A DNA stretch of 64,000 bases, taken from positions 34,673 to 98,672 of the forward strand of contig DAOVZK010000004.1 of the NCBI GenBank assembly GCA_030635145.1, given 5' to 3'. The translations under genes were made by a program, and so were the position numbers. Within the stretch, counting starts at the first letter, position 1, and every line of letters starts with the position of its first letter. The notes below the pieces were generated by a model, which was not told where the DNA came from, ran no database searches, and saw only the letters and a list, made by a program, of their open reading frames with translations. Source of the DNA: Planctomycetota bacterium (GTDB taxonomy: Bacteria; Planctomycetota; Phycisphaerae; SM23-33). Shown here one piece after another: positions 16,837 through 26,168 of the stretch.

Positions 16837-17916
16837 CTATCGCTTTACGCGGGCGTTGCCGGCCCAGATGCTCCAGACCTGATCTTCGTCGGCGGGTTGG
16901 CCGTAATCGGTCAGCATCGTCGTGGCAAGTGCGCCGGTGGCCCAGCCGAACTGAGCCCACTTTTCCGAATCCCAGCCTTTGAGAATCGCGTACAGCATTC
17001 CGCCGACAAATCCGTCACCCCCACCAATGCGGTCGAGCACGGTAATTTGGCGCGGTTCGACGACCTGCCATTCGTCACCGACAGCCATGATCGCGCCCCA
17101 CATGTGCGAGTTTGCACTTTGGACTTCTCGCAGGGTGGTGGCGAAGACGTCGGCGTTGGGGAACTTCTGCTTGGCGCGGTTGATCATTTCTTTGAACCCG
17201 TCGATTTTCGCGGCGAGTCCTTCACCACCGGCCTCTGGGCCTTGCAGCCCAAGACACAGCTGAAAGTCTTCTTCGTTTCCGATGAGAATGTCGCTTGCGT
17301 TTGCGATTTCGAGGAAGATGTCGCTGAGTTCCTTCTCGCGATTGATCCAGAACGATGCGCGGTGATTCAGGTCGAACGAAATTCGCGTGCCGTGTTTTTT
17401 CGCGGCGCGGGCGATTTCGAGACAGAACTGTCCGGTTTCCGGCGACAAAGCAGCGATCAGCCCTGAAAGGTGCACGACCTGCACGCCTTCGGTATCGAAA
17501 ATGCGTTCGAGGTCGAAGTCTTTTGCGTTGAGGGTTCGCCCGACTTCACCGGCGCGGTCGTTGCAAACCCGTGGGCCGCGAGAACCGTATCCGCTGTCGG
17601 CGAGGTTGAATTGGTGGCGATAACCCCAGGGGTTTCCCTGCTGCACTTCGGGGCCTTCGTAGTCCATACCGCGCGAGTTGAGATCGTTTTTGATGAACCT
17701 GGCGATGGGGGAGTCTTTGACGAAAGTCGTCAGTACCTTTACCGGTAGCCCAAGATAGCTCGAGACGCTGGCGACGTTAGACTCGGCACTGGTGGCCTGG
17801 AGCTTAAACATGTCGCCGCAATGCATCGGCTGACCGTTGGCGGGGGTAAGGCGAACGCCCATACTGGTGGGGATCAATAGCGAGTATTTATAATCTTTCT
17901 TAAGTTCAATGTTCAT
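16837..17916 (-). CDS. kdgK: PfkB-family sugar kinase, likely 2-keto-3-deoxygluconate kinase
   Basis: 359 residues of the ribokinase/PfkB fold. ISFDLNHRASFW in the middle is the typical KDG-kinase segment. The C-terminal signature is RIGGGDGFVGGML, with the catalytic Asp and anion hole. It would phosphorylate 2-keto-3-deoxy-D-gluconate to KDPG in the cytoplasm. The gene follows an SDR oxidoreductase by 57 bp on the same strand, which supports a uronate/hexonate catabolic unit. The aldolase and dehydratases are not nearby. Substrate is inferred from sequence pattern and context. Confidence 0.8.
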   Translation of the reverse strand: MNIELKKDYKYSLLIPTSMGVRLTPANGQPMHCGDMFKLQATSAESNVASVSSYLGLPVKVLTTFVKDSPIARFIKNDLNSRGMDYEGPEVQQGNPWGYRHQFNLADSGYGSRGPRVCNDRAGEVGRTLNAKDFDLERIFDTEGVQVVHLSGLIAALSPETGQFCLEIARAAKKHGTRISFDLNHRASFWINREKELSDIFLEIANASDILIGNEEDFQLCLGLQGPEAGGEGLAAKIDGFKEMINRAKQKFPNADVFATTLREVQSANSHMWGAIMAVGDEWQVVEPRQITVLDRIGGGDGFVGGMLYAILKGWDSEKWAQFGWATGALATTMLTDYGQPADEDQVWSIWAGNARVKR

Positions 17917-17973
17917 AATAAAACCTTTTGATTTTCAAATTCCAATTTTCGCAATCCAAAATCCGAAACCGCA

Positions 17974-18795
17974 TCAGACGCCTGAAAAAGCGTTGAATCC
18001 ACCGTCGACCGGAACCACAACGCCGGTGACGAATTTTGACGCATCCGAAATCAGCCATACCAGCGTCCCGATGAGTTCGTCGGGTGATCCGTAGCGGCCC
18101 ATGGGTGTGTTGTCCATAATCTGCTTGCCGCGCGGGGTGGGGCTGCCGTCTTCGTTGGTCAGCAAAAAGCGGTTTTGCTCTGTGAGGAAGAACCCCGGTG
18201 CGATGGCGTTGACGCGGATGTCGGATCCGTGGTTCTGGTTCATGTACACGCACAGCCATTCGGTGAAATTGCTGATGGCGGCTTTGGCGGCGCCGTAACC
18301 CACGACGCGTGTCAGTGGGCGGAACGCAGCCATCGACGAGATGTTGATAATGACACCGTCACCGCGGTCGGCGATGTGTTTGCCGAATATCTGGCAGGGG
18401 AGCATGGTTCCGAGGCAGTTTAAGTCGAAGACCCAGCGGATGGCTTCGGGGTCGAGCTCGAAGAATGTCGATTCCGGGGGCACGCAGGTGGCTTCTTTCT
18501 TATTGCCGCCAGCTGCGTTTACCAGCACGTCGATGCGGCCGAGTTTTTCGATAGTCGCATCGAACGCCGCCTGGATGCTGTCTTTTTCCAGCACGTTTAC
18601 TTTGACGGGCACGGCTGTGCCACCGGCGGCGGAGATTTCTTTGCACAGCGATTCGGCGCCTTGGATGTTGAAGTCGAGAACGGCAATTTTAGCACCGCGG
18701 GTTGCAAGTGCCTTGCTCATGTCTCCACCGAGAACACCAGCCCCGCCGGTTATCGCTACACATTTGTCTTTGACATCGAAAAGTACATCAGTCAT
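17974..18795 (-). CDS. SDR-family oxidoreductase, probably D-mannonate/gluconate type
   Basis: 273 residues. Rossmann GxxxGxG motif in AITGGAGVLGGDM near the start, NAAGG in the middle, the catalytic YGAAK pair, and the C-terminal GVVVPVDGGFNAF. It resembles SDR mannonate oxidoreductases and gluconate 5-dehydrogenases, which interconvert keto- and hydroxy-hexonates with NAD(P). ATG at 18795 has AAGGAA upstream. It overlaps the lipoprotein gene before it by 8 bp and leads into the KDG kinase, so the three form one transcript. Exact sugar acid not determinable from sequence. Confidence 0.8.
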   Translation of the reverse strand: MTDVLFDVKDKCVAITGGAGVLGGDMSKALATRGAKIAVLDFNIQGAESLCKEISAAGGTAVPVKVNVLEKDSIQAAFDATIEKLGRIDVLVNAAGGNKKEATCVPPESTFFELDPEAIRWVFDLNCLGTMLPCQIFGKHIADRGDGVIINISSMAAFRPLTRVVGYGAAKAAISNFTEWLCVYMNQNHGSDIRVNAIAPGFFLTEQNRFLLTNEDGSPTPRGKQIMDNTPMGRYGSPDELIGTLVWLISDASKFVTGVVVPVDGGFNAFSGV

Positions 18796-19453
18796 TTTTA
18801 ATTCCTTCTTTGGGTTTTCTGGGGTCAAGCGGAACGAGTGGTTCTTCACGCTTGGATTTACGATCTCCACCAGTTAGCTGGAGGATAAACTGCATAAGTT
18901 CACGTCGCGTGACGTATTTTGGGAACGAAATATTTTGCTGCTTGGCAATCTTGCGATAGGTGTCGGCGGCCCGGTCAAATTCCTGCTCAGGCATGAAATC
19001 CCAGATAACCGTCGTCATCCAGTCCGGGTCGTTGGTGTTGGGGGTATCGACCGGCATTAGGGTGTACCATTGCGGAAGTATCTTTTTCGTGTGGTCGACG
19101 AATTCATCCCGCTGGGGTTGTGGTATTTCATCGAGATTACGCAGCTGGTGCGCTTCGGGCCAGATGGTTTTGCGGTATTCGGCGAGTTTTCGCGGATCGG
19201 TAATCGGCTCGGTCGGTTGTGCCGGTGCAGAAACTGTGTCTGGCGTCGTCAGGTCGGGACGCTGGCGAGACGGTACGGTTTTATCCGGGACAGCCTCGGC
19301 GGTGGGCTGCTCTTTTTCATCCGCGGGATGATGCCACCAACCCCAGTCAGGATACTCGGGCCATTTTTTCTGGAAGTTTTCGGTTCCGCAGCCGCCCAAA
19401 ATCATCGTGGCAGCTAAGATCAGCAGCAGTGTTGTGAATTTTCCAGCTCTCAT
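18788..19453 (-). CDS. Hypothetical lipoprotein
   Basis: 221 residues from an ATG with CAGGAGC eight bases upstream (an ATG at 19480 lacks a site). Signal peptide with lipobox ATMILGGC, so Cys about 22 is lipidated. A Pro-rich linker (about 40-90) precedes a helical, Trp-containing domain with no family I know. The stop overlaps the start of the SDR gene, so it heads the SDR-kdgK operon. It may bind or sense a sugar acid, but nothing in the sequence proves that. Confidence 0.65.
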   Translation of the reverse strand: MRAGKFTTLLLILAATMILGGCGTENFQKKWPEYPDWGWWHHPADEKEQPTAEAVPDKTVPSRQRPDLTTPDTVSAPAQPTEPITDPRKLAEYRKTIWPEAHQLRNLDEIPQPQRDEFVDHTKKILPQWYTLMPVDTPNTNDPDWMTTVIWDFMPEQEFDRAADTYRKIAKQQNISFPKYVTRRELMQFILQLTGGDRKSKREEPLVPLDPRKPKEGIKND

Positions 19454-19612
19454 CAATATGCTCCTGTTGTTATCGACCATTACTGCTTTTTACCGAGGGA
19501 TTAACACGTCAAGGATTATAACCGCGTAGGGGTAGCAATACCACATCTCGCCATTATTAAATCTGATGGTTCGTCACCACAAAAATGATAGAGGAACCTT
19601 ATCTTGTAATTT

Positions 19613-19803
19613 AATATCCAATATCCAACACGGAATGTCCAGTTTTCAAGGACAGAGCATCGTTGCTGCTCTTTTTTTCTTTTTCGCCCTGAGGGCTAAA
19701 CAATCCTTCGCAGATAAAAGATTAATCAACAAATTCAGAGGAGAATATTCTTAATTTCTCTTTCCTTCATCAGTTGGATATTCCGTGTTGGATATTGGAT
19801 ATT
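19613..19803. repeat. 191-bp element with 24-bp perfect terminal inverted repeats, family C, copy 1
   Basis: The left end is AATATCCAATATCCAACACG followed by GAAT (19613-19636); the right end is its exact reverse complement (19780-19803). The centre contains GACAGAGCATCG and a T-rich tract, and codes for nothing. A second copy with identical ends but a different centre is at 27266-27462. MITE-like. It sits in the 447-bp gap between the lipoprotein and gnd, which otherwise holds nothing recognisable. Confidence 0.75.
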
Positions 19804-19900
19804 CATTTTTACCTACAGATTCCGGTGAAGAACCTTTTTAATTTGGTTCATTCGGGATTTCCATGGATGAATCTCATAATCCAATATCCAGGGAAATAAT

Positions 19901-21361
19901 TTACGCCGTGTACGTGCTCGCCGTGATGTTTCCACCCGTGCCCGTCCAGTTCGTGTGGAAGAATTCGCCACGCGGTTTGTCCAGACGTTCGTAGGTGTGT
20001 GCACCGAAGTAGTCACGCTGTGCCTGCAGCAAGTTTGCCGGTAGGCGTTCGCTACGATAACCGTCATAGTATGCCAACGCACTGCTGAAGGCAGGGGTTG
20101 GGATGCCGACGGTAATGGCACGCTTGACGGTTTCGCGCCATGCGGGTTGGCAGTCTTCGATAACGGCGCGGAAGTAGTCGTCCAGCAGCAGATTTTCCAG
20201 CTGCGGGTTTTTGTCGAATGCGTCGCGGATTTTTCCGAGGAACTGCGAGCGAATAATGCATCCGCCACGCCACATCAGTGCGATTCCGCCGTAGTTGAGG
20301 TTCCATTTGTATTCCTTGGCAGCTTCTCGCATGAGCTGATAACCCTGTGCGTAGGAAACAACCTTCGATGCGTAGAGTGCTTTGCGGATATCGGCGACGA
20401 CTTGTTTTTTGTCCCAGTCGCTGGTGTTGGCTTCGGGGCCGTTGAGAACCTTCGATGCTTTGACACGTTCGTCTTTCATCGCGCTTAAGCAGCGTGCGAA
20501 GACGGCCTCGCCGATAAGCGTCAACGGTTGGCCGAGATCCAATGCGGTAATGCCCGTCCATTTACCGGTGCCTTTTTGCCCAGCTGTGTCGAGAATCACA
20601 TCAACCATCGCCTTGCCCGTTTCGTCGTCGTCCTTGGCGAGGATGTCGCGGGTAATTTCGATGAGATAGCTGTCAAGTTCGCCTTCGTTCCATTCGGCGA
20701 ACACTTCGCTCATTTCCTGCGGGGTCATTCCGAGTCCGCTCATCATCTGGTAGGCTTCGCAGATCAGCTGCATGTCGCCGTACTCGATGCCGTTGTGAAT
20801 CATCTTAACGAAGTGACCCGCACCGCCTTCTCCGACCCAGTCGCAGCAAGGTTCGCCCGTATCAGACTTCGCCGAGACGCTCTGGAAAATTTCCTTCACG
20901 TGCTCCCATGCCGCCGGTGAACCACCGGGCATGATGCTTGGCCCGCGACGTGCGCCTTCCTCGCCACCAGAAACGCCCGTTCCGATGAACAGCATGCCTT
21001 TGTCTTCGACGTATTTGCAGCGGCGGATGGTATCGTTGAAGTTGCTGTTGCCACCGTCGATGATAATGTCGCCTTCTTCGAGGTGGGGCAGTACGGCGTC
21101 GATGAACTTGTCGACTGCGTCACCGGCCTTTACCAGCAACATTACGCGGCGAGGCCGTTTCAGCGAGGCGACGAATTCTTCAATGCTGTGAGTACCGATG
21201 ACGTTGGTGCCCTTAGCTTCGTTTTCCATAAATGCGTCGACTTTTGCGACGGTACGGTTGAACACGGCGATCGTAAAATCATGATCGTTCATGTTCAGCA
21301 CGAGGTTTTGACCCATGACGGCGAGTCCGATAAGACCTAGGTCTGCTTTTGCTTCTGACAT
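19901..21361 (-). CDS. gnd: 6-phosphogluconate dehydrogenase, decarboxylating
   Basis: 486 residues. Starts [20 protein letters not shown] with the NADP-binding GxAxxG fold. [12 protein letters not shown] and the signature [19 protein letters not shown] carry the catalytic Lys and substrate site. The C-terminal domain has [19 protein letters not shown]. It oxidises 6-phosphogluconate to ribulose 5-phosphate and CO2 with NADP in the pentose phosphate pathway. ATG at 21361 is preceded by AAGGAGA. Length is normal for the long gnd type. Single gene, not overlapping its neighbours. Confidence 0.95.
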   Translation of the reverse strand: MSEAKADLGLIGLAVMGQNLVLNMNDHDFTIAVFNRTVAKVDAFMENEAKGTNVIGTHSIEEFVASLKRPRRVMLLVKAGDAVDKFIDAVLPHLEEGDIIIDGGNSNFNDTIRRCKYVEDKGMLFIGTGVSGGEEGARRGPSIMPGGSPAAWEHVKEIFQSVSAKSDTGEPCCDWVGEGGAGHFVKMIHNGIEYGDMQLICEAYQMMSGLGMTPQEMSEVFAEWNEGELDSYLIEITRDILAKDDDETGKAMVDVILDTAGQKGTGKWTGITALDLGQPLTLIGEAVFARCLSAMKDERVKASKVLNGPEANTSDWDKKQVVADIRKALYASKVVSYAQGYQLMREAAKEYKWNLNYGGIALMWRGGCIIRSQFLGKIRDAFDKNPQLENLLLDDYFRAVIEDCQPAWRETVKRAITVGIPTPAFSSALAYYDGYRSERLPANLLQAQRDYFGAHTYERLDKPRGEFFHTNWTGTGGNITASTYTA

Positions 21362-21890
21362 TTTCAAGTATCTCCTTCGATTTTTCTGATCAGTGTGATC
21401 GTCTAATTGTCTAATTGTCTAATTGTTCAAACCCCGCGAAGATATTTCCGGAGTGGTATTCTCTCTACAATACACCGCAGGAAACGGGTAGTTTATGGGC
21501 GGTTGCGCTCTTTATCAAGCTGAATTTGCGTATGACCACAAATGGGCCGATAGATTGCATGCGGGTTCAATTATTCAGGACGATTGTTCAACGAGCATTG
21601 GGCAAAATGTAGCGTTGATTTATCTGCGCCTTGTACGGCGTACACCCTAATTTATTGATTAAATGCGGCCGATAACCCACGAACCATCCTCGACGAATCC
21701 GGTCTCTGTTTCCACTCGGAGCGGTGAAATGACCTGAGATATTGTTTTTTGGGGATGTTCTGTACTTACCGGGGATGAACTTTGGGCAAAAAAGTTAATG
21801 TTTAACAGCTATGTAGTGTCGATAAAGATCAGGTGAGTGTGCGGGTCTGCGCCCGGATACTACGGTTGCATTGTAAACGAGATGAGAAAA
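21362..21890. other. Gene-free region before the polysaccharide locus
   Basis: About 530 bp between divergent gnd and the export lipoprotein. Near the left end a 10-bp unit, TCTAATTGTC, is repeated about three times (around 21399-21428). No ORF with credible composition and no riboswitch that I recognise. It should hold the promoters of both flanking units. Confidence 0.35.
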
Positions 21891-22733
21891 ATGAATCTAA
21901 AACAACAAAAATGGTTTTGGATCAGTGTACTTCTGGTCGCTGCGATTATGTCGTCGTCGGGTTGTTATAACCCCGAGGCGGTGAGGGAGTTCCTGCAGGA
22001 ACCTCGCATTCCTGTTGCTACTATGAACTATCGCGTTTTTCCTCCGGACGTTCTGCTGATAAGTTCCGAGAATATGGTCGAGTTGAAACCCGAGCTTGGG
22101 CGAAGGGGGCTTACAGTTCCGGTTCGCCCGGACGGTAAGGTTAACCTTCCGCTGCTGGGCGAGGTGTTTGTGGCTGGTATGACCATCAAGGAAATCGAGC
22201 GTGCCTTGCTGCGTGCTGCGGCGAAGTATTATTCCGAGGCGACGTTGGCGGTTGACATTATCGGGTACAACTCGCAGAGCTATTACGTTTTCGGGCAGGT
22301 GCAGTCGCCTGGTCGACTTCGATGGACCGGCCGCGATACGCTGCTCGACGCGCTGTCTAAGACGATATACCTCGACACGGCCTGGCCGGAACGAATCATA
22401 ATCGTTCGTGGTGATTCACCGCAGGACGGTGGGTATTATCCCGGTAAAAATACAATGAAGTACACGATGACCGGCAAGCGATACGAGCGGCAGGGTCGCC
22501 CGCGTAAGAAGATGGTCATCAACGTTTACGCGATGGTCAGAGAGGGCGACTTGTCGAACAATATTCTGCTCATGCCGAACGATATTGTTTACGTGCAACG
22601 TAATCCATTCGCGACTGTGGCGTTCTGGATGTCGCAGCTCAAGGCGCCTGTCAGCGAAGCCAGAGGTGCTATAACCGACTGGCGAGCAATTGTGGACAAA
22701 AATACCGACGATAGTGTGTGGGTAAGTAACTAA
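21891..22733 (+). CDS. Polysaccharide export outer-membrane lipoprotein (OPX/Wza-like)
   Basis: About 280 residues. Signal peptide with lipobox SSSGC, then a polysaccharide-export (Poly_export) domain (YRVFPPDVLLISSEN; VPVRPDGKVNLPLLGEVFVAGMT cut here at its core) and a SLBB-like repeat (GYNSQSYYVFGQVQSPGRLR). The C-terminal part has NDIVYVQRNPFATV. OPX proteins form or gate the outer-membrane channel for exported glycans. Start: ATG 21891 with a weak GATGAG ahead; ATG 21882 is also possible. First gene of the plus-strand cluster, 31 bp before the GumC-like gene. Confidence 0.85.
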   Translation: MNLKQQKWFWISVLLVAAIMSSSGCYNPEAVREFLQEPRIPVATMNYRVFPPDVLLISSENMVELKPELGRRGLTVPVRPDGKVNLPLLGEVFVAGMTIKEIERALLRAAAKYYSEATLAVDIIGYNSQSYYVFGQVQSPGRLRWTGRDTLLDALSKTIYLDTAWPERIIIVRGDSPQDGGYYPGKNTMKYTMTGKRYERQGRPRKKMVINVYAMVREGDLSNNILLMPNDIVYVQRNPFATVAFWMSQLKAPVSEARGAITDWRAIVDKNTDDSVWVSN

Positions 22734-22764
22734 TAACCAGACCGAGTCTATCGACCTTTAAAAT

Positions 22765-24396
22765 ATGCCTGAAACTGCAAAAAAAATTACACCACGCGAC
22801 ATAATGCGAATAATCTACGGAAGGCGGTACGTGTTCCTGATTTCGTCGGCGTTGTTTGCGATTTTGGTGTTTCAGGGTGCCCAGAAGGGGATATCGAAAA
22901 AATATACGGGCATGGCGAAGTTAGAGCGGCGGAGTGATATTACGGTTGATAACGAATCGTCGCGCGGGGCAGAGTCTTTTGCGACGCTCAAGCGTACGCT
23001 GGTTCAGGAACTCATCGGCCCGGGGGCACTTTCCGATCTTATCGATCATCTCAAACTCACAGCTGGTCTGCCTCGGGAAAATGGAATTCTTACTTCCAAG
23101 GGCCAACGCGAAAAGCACCGGATTATCGAAAAGATCCGTGCCGGGTTAAGCGTAAAATTTGCGGTTCAATCTGAAACCGTGGACATAGTCGTTATTACAT
23201 ATACCGGCACTAATCAGCAGCAGGTTCCGGATGTGCCGAATTTTCTCGTCAAGCGATACATTGATTCTTCGCAGGAGGCGGTGAAAAAGCGATTAAAGGC
23301 CAGTCAGGATTATCTCACAAAGCGTCTTGGCGACACAAGCAAGGAACTCGCGAGGCTTGAGTCTCTTAAGACTGAATTTGAAGCCGAGAACGTCGGGATG
23401 ACGGGCGATTCGCCAGCGTACCTTGCCGAGCAAAAACAAAAAGCCATGATGTTCCTTGAGATCGAAGAAGCCAAGCTCACCGACGCCCAAAAGAAACTCG
23501 CCCAACTCGAAGCCATCCAAGAAGGTGGTGATTCCACAGAGAAAATCTACGGGCCTAACCCGGCGGTCCAAAGACTCAGCACAGATTTGCGAGTTTATCA
23601 GGATGAGCTGGAAAGGTCGATTTCGTTGAGGCATATGACCGAAAAGCATCCCACGGTTATCGCTTTGCGTGCCAGCATTGCGATGGTTAAGAGACAGCTG
23701 CAAAAAACCAAACCGCAGATTCTCTTGCAGACGGTTTACAGCACGGCTGAGGGGTTAGAGTCGCTGCTAAGCCAACTCGCCGCCGCCCAGGCAGACGTCG
23801 AAGCACTTGCCAAACGCGTCGAGTACCGAAAAATAACCGTAAACGAGCTCAAACGCCTGCTGGGTCAATATCCAGGGGTTCACAAGCGATATGTGGTTAT
23901 CGAAACAGAGTACAAGGAAATCAAAGACCTCACCGACACCTACCGCCGCAAGCTTCGCGACGTGACCGACAAAATGCACGCCGAGGCAGAAGACCGCCGA
24001 ACACTACTTACCCAGGTAAGAATGGCTGAGATGCAGTACATTCCCTCGTCGCCGAAACTGAAAATGCTTTTCGCATTTGCGATTATCGGCGGATTGGGCG
24101 TTGGCGGCGGATTGGCGTTTTTGTTGAGCATAATGGATCCGAAAATCAGCGACATCGACCCGCTGTCACAGGAATTTGACATGCCTGTTTTTGGAACGAT
24201 AAGCGAACTTACAACTGTCGGGGTGCGAGCCAAACGCAAACTGCGTAAGATTATTCTGATTCCTACAATTTCCGTGGTGCTGTTTGTCGTGCTGGTAATT
24301 TCCGCGATTACCACATACTGGTGGTTGCTCATCCCCGACGAATACGCCATGTGGCAGGATGCACCTATAGGATATTTGTTTGAAAAATTGCTTTGA
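22765..24396 (+). CDS. Polysaccharide co-polymerase, GumC/Wzz-like
   Basis: 543 residues. An N-terminal membrane helix (about 19-37), a long periplasmic region rich in coiled coil (about 150-430), and a second hydrophobic segment at about 433-458 followed by DPKISDIDPLSQEFDMPVFG. A third hydrophobic stretch lies near 490-520. Such proteins control chain length and couple the inner-membrane synthesis machinery to the OPX pore. The kinase domain that is often fused is provided by the next gene. Part of the same transcript as its neighbours by spacing and strand. Confidence 0.85.
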   Translation: MPETAKKITPRDIMRIIYGRRYVFLISSALFAILVFQGAQKGISKKYTGMAKLERRSDITVDNESSRGAESFATLKRTLVQELIGPGALSDLIDHLKLTAGLPRENGILTSKGQREKHRIIEKIRAGLSVKFAVQSETVDIVVITYTGTNQQQVPDVPNFLVKRYIDSSQEAVKKRLKASQDYLTKRLGDTSKELARLESLKTEFEAENVGMTGDSPAYLAEQKQKAMMFLEIEEAKLTDAQKKLAQLEAIQEGGDSTEKIYGPNPAVQRLSTDLRVYQDELERSISLRHMTEKHPTVIALRASIAMVKRQLQKTKPQILLQTVYSTAEGLESLLSQLAAAQADVEALAKRVEYRKITVNELKRLLGQYPGVHKRYVVIETEYKEIKDLTDTYRRKLRDVTDKMHAEAEDRRTLLTQVRMAEMQYIPSSPKLKMLFAFAIIGGLGVGGGLAFLLSIMDPKISDIDPLSQEFDMPVFGTISELTTVGVRAKRKLRKIILIPTISVVLFVVLVISAITTYWWLLIPDEYAMWQDAPIGYLFEKLL

Positions 24397-24521
24397 TTAG
24401 GATACGACTCCGAATTTTGAACGGAATGATAACTGGATGTTTTAAATGGAGCGATAATTTGAAGTAGCGGAAACGTTATTTAAACGAAACGACAACCTAA
24501 AGAAACAGAAACGTTATTTAA

Positions 24522-26168
24522 ATGTACTTGGAATTTTACAAACTGAATGAACTACCTTTTTCGCTGACGAGCGAAGAGAAGTTTTTCTACGAAAGCCCCG
24601 TCCACGCCGAGGGTCTTGCGAATATCATCTACGCCGTGCGAAATTCCAAAGGGTTTGTTGTGCTTGCGGGCGATCCGGGAACGGGTAAGACGTTTCTGCT
24701 GAACATGATGGCTAATCGTTTGGGTACTCATTCTATTGTCATTCCGATTTCCAGCTCACTGCGAAACGGATTGCAGCTGTTCAGGGATATCAGCACGCAA
24801 CTTGGGATGCGGTTGGATAAAGATACCGACGAGGACACGCTGCGGTACGAAGTTGAGCGGCAGATCGTGAGGATGGCGAATCGCGGGCGACTTTTGGTGA
24901 TAACAATCGACGAGGCACAGGAGCTGACGGAAGGTATACTGCAGGAGTTGCGTTCGCTGAGCGTGCTGGAGCAGTCCGGTAAGCATGCCGTTCAGATAGT
25001 GCTTGCCGGTGAACCGCAGCTGCTGGAAAAACTCAAGAGCGATCCCAAATGGGAGGGCATCCAGCAGAAGGTGGCTCTGTGCTACCAGCTGGGACATCTC
25101 TCGCAGGAAGACACGTCGGAGTATATCGATTTTCGACTGAACGTAGCTAGCGGCGAGGAAACGCAAGTTGATTTTGCACCCGACGCCCGCGAAGAAATCT
25201 TCAAATCCAGCGACGGTATCCCGCGAGTTGTTAACGTGCTTTGCGACAACGCGCTGCTGACGGGTTTTACGGAATCGACGCATACGATTGACGCGGGAAT
25301 CGTAAAAACCGTCGTCGAAGATATGGCATTTTGGGGTACGCCGTTTGCCGGTGGGGGCGATGGTGAGGGCGACGCAGTCCAGCCGGGCGTCAAATCAGCC
25401 AAGCCGCGAATGACTCCGCACGAAATTCTCGCCGCTGCCCAGGAAATGCCCGTTTCGCAAAGCGCCACACCTGAGGTTTCCGTCACAGCTATCGACTCCA
25501 GGATAAAAGGTTCGGAACTGCTCGTCACGCAGCAGGATCGCGGTGGATACATTGCAGAAGAGTATCGTGCCTTGCGAACGAATCTGTTGGCAGTGGCTGA
25601 TGACGAAAAATTCTGCTACGTCATAACCTCCCCGGAACAGGGCGACGGAAAAACGCTGACGTCGATAAACCTTGCGATGGTGATGCTCGAACGTTTGGAC
25701 TATCGTACGATTCTGGTCGATTGCGATTTGCGGCGGAACAACATGGCGTCGTATTTTGACGCCCCGGATTCGCCTGGTCTCGCGGAAGTTTTGCGCGGCT
25801 CGGCCAGCCTCAAAGAAGTAATCCAATCGACGCCGTATCCGAATTTGTTTTTCGTCCCAGCCGGTAAGGCAGCCCCCGCAGAAATCGGCGAACTCGTCGG
25901 TGGACCTGAAATGGTGGACGTAATCGCCGAACTTCGCCGCAGCAACGACTACATCCTTATAGATACCCCGCCGATAAATCGATTCCCCGACGCCGGAATG
26001 ATCGGTCTGGCAGCTGGGGATGCACTAATCGTCGTACAGAAGGGAAAAACCCACACAGAGGCGGCCCGCAAGGCAGTACGGCTGCTGCACGCGGCGAACG
26101 TGCACGTCGGCGGGTTCATCTTCACCAGTTGGAAACACACACTACCGCAAATGACCTATAATGTATGA
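24522..26168 (+). CDS. ExeA-type AAA ATPase fused to a bacterial tyrosine kinase (CpsD-like)
   Basis: 548 residues, two NTPase modules. N-terminal: MYLEFYKLNELPFSLT with Walker A GDPGTGKT at 50-57 and ITIDEAQELT, the ExeA/XrtA-associated ATPase pattern. C-terminal (about 330-540): BY-kinase with Walker A SPEQGDGKTLTS, A' TILVDCDLRRNN and Walker B YILIDTPP, plus EEYRALRTNL ahead of it. The usual C-terminal Tyr cluster is reduced to one Tyr near the end. In known XrtA loci these are normally two genes, so the fusion is unusual. No clear ribosome site; a 14-bp direct repeat (24471-24484, 24509-24522) runs into the start codon. Overlaps the next gene by 4 bp. Confidence 0.85.
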   Translation: MYLEFYKLNELPFSLTSEEKFFYESPVHAEGLANIIYAVRNSKGFVVLAGDPGTGKTFLLNMMANRLGTHSIVIPISSSLRNGLQLFRDISTQLGMRLDKDTDEDTLRYEVERQIVRMANRGRLLVITIDEAQELTEGILQELRSLSVLEQSGKHAVQIVLAGEPQLLEKLKSDPKWEGIQQKVALCYQLGHLSQEDTSEYIDFRLNVASGEETQVDFAPDAREEIFKSSDGIPRVVNVLCDNALLTGFTESTHTIDAGIVKTVVEDMAFWGTPFAGGGDGEGDAVQPGVKSAKPRMTPHEILAAAQEMPVSQSATPEVSVTAIDSRIKGSELLVTQQDRGGYIAEEYRALRTNLLAVADDEKFCYVITSPEQGDGKTLTSINLAMVMLERLDYRTILVDCDLRRNNMASYFDAPDSPGLAEVLRGSASLKEVIQSTPYPNLFFVPAGKAAPAEIGELVGGPEMVDVIAELRRSNDYILIDTPPINRFPDAGMIGLAAGDALIVVQKGKTHTEAARKAVRLLHAANVHVGGFIFTSWKHTLPQMTYNV

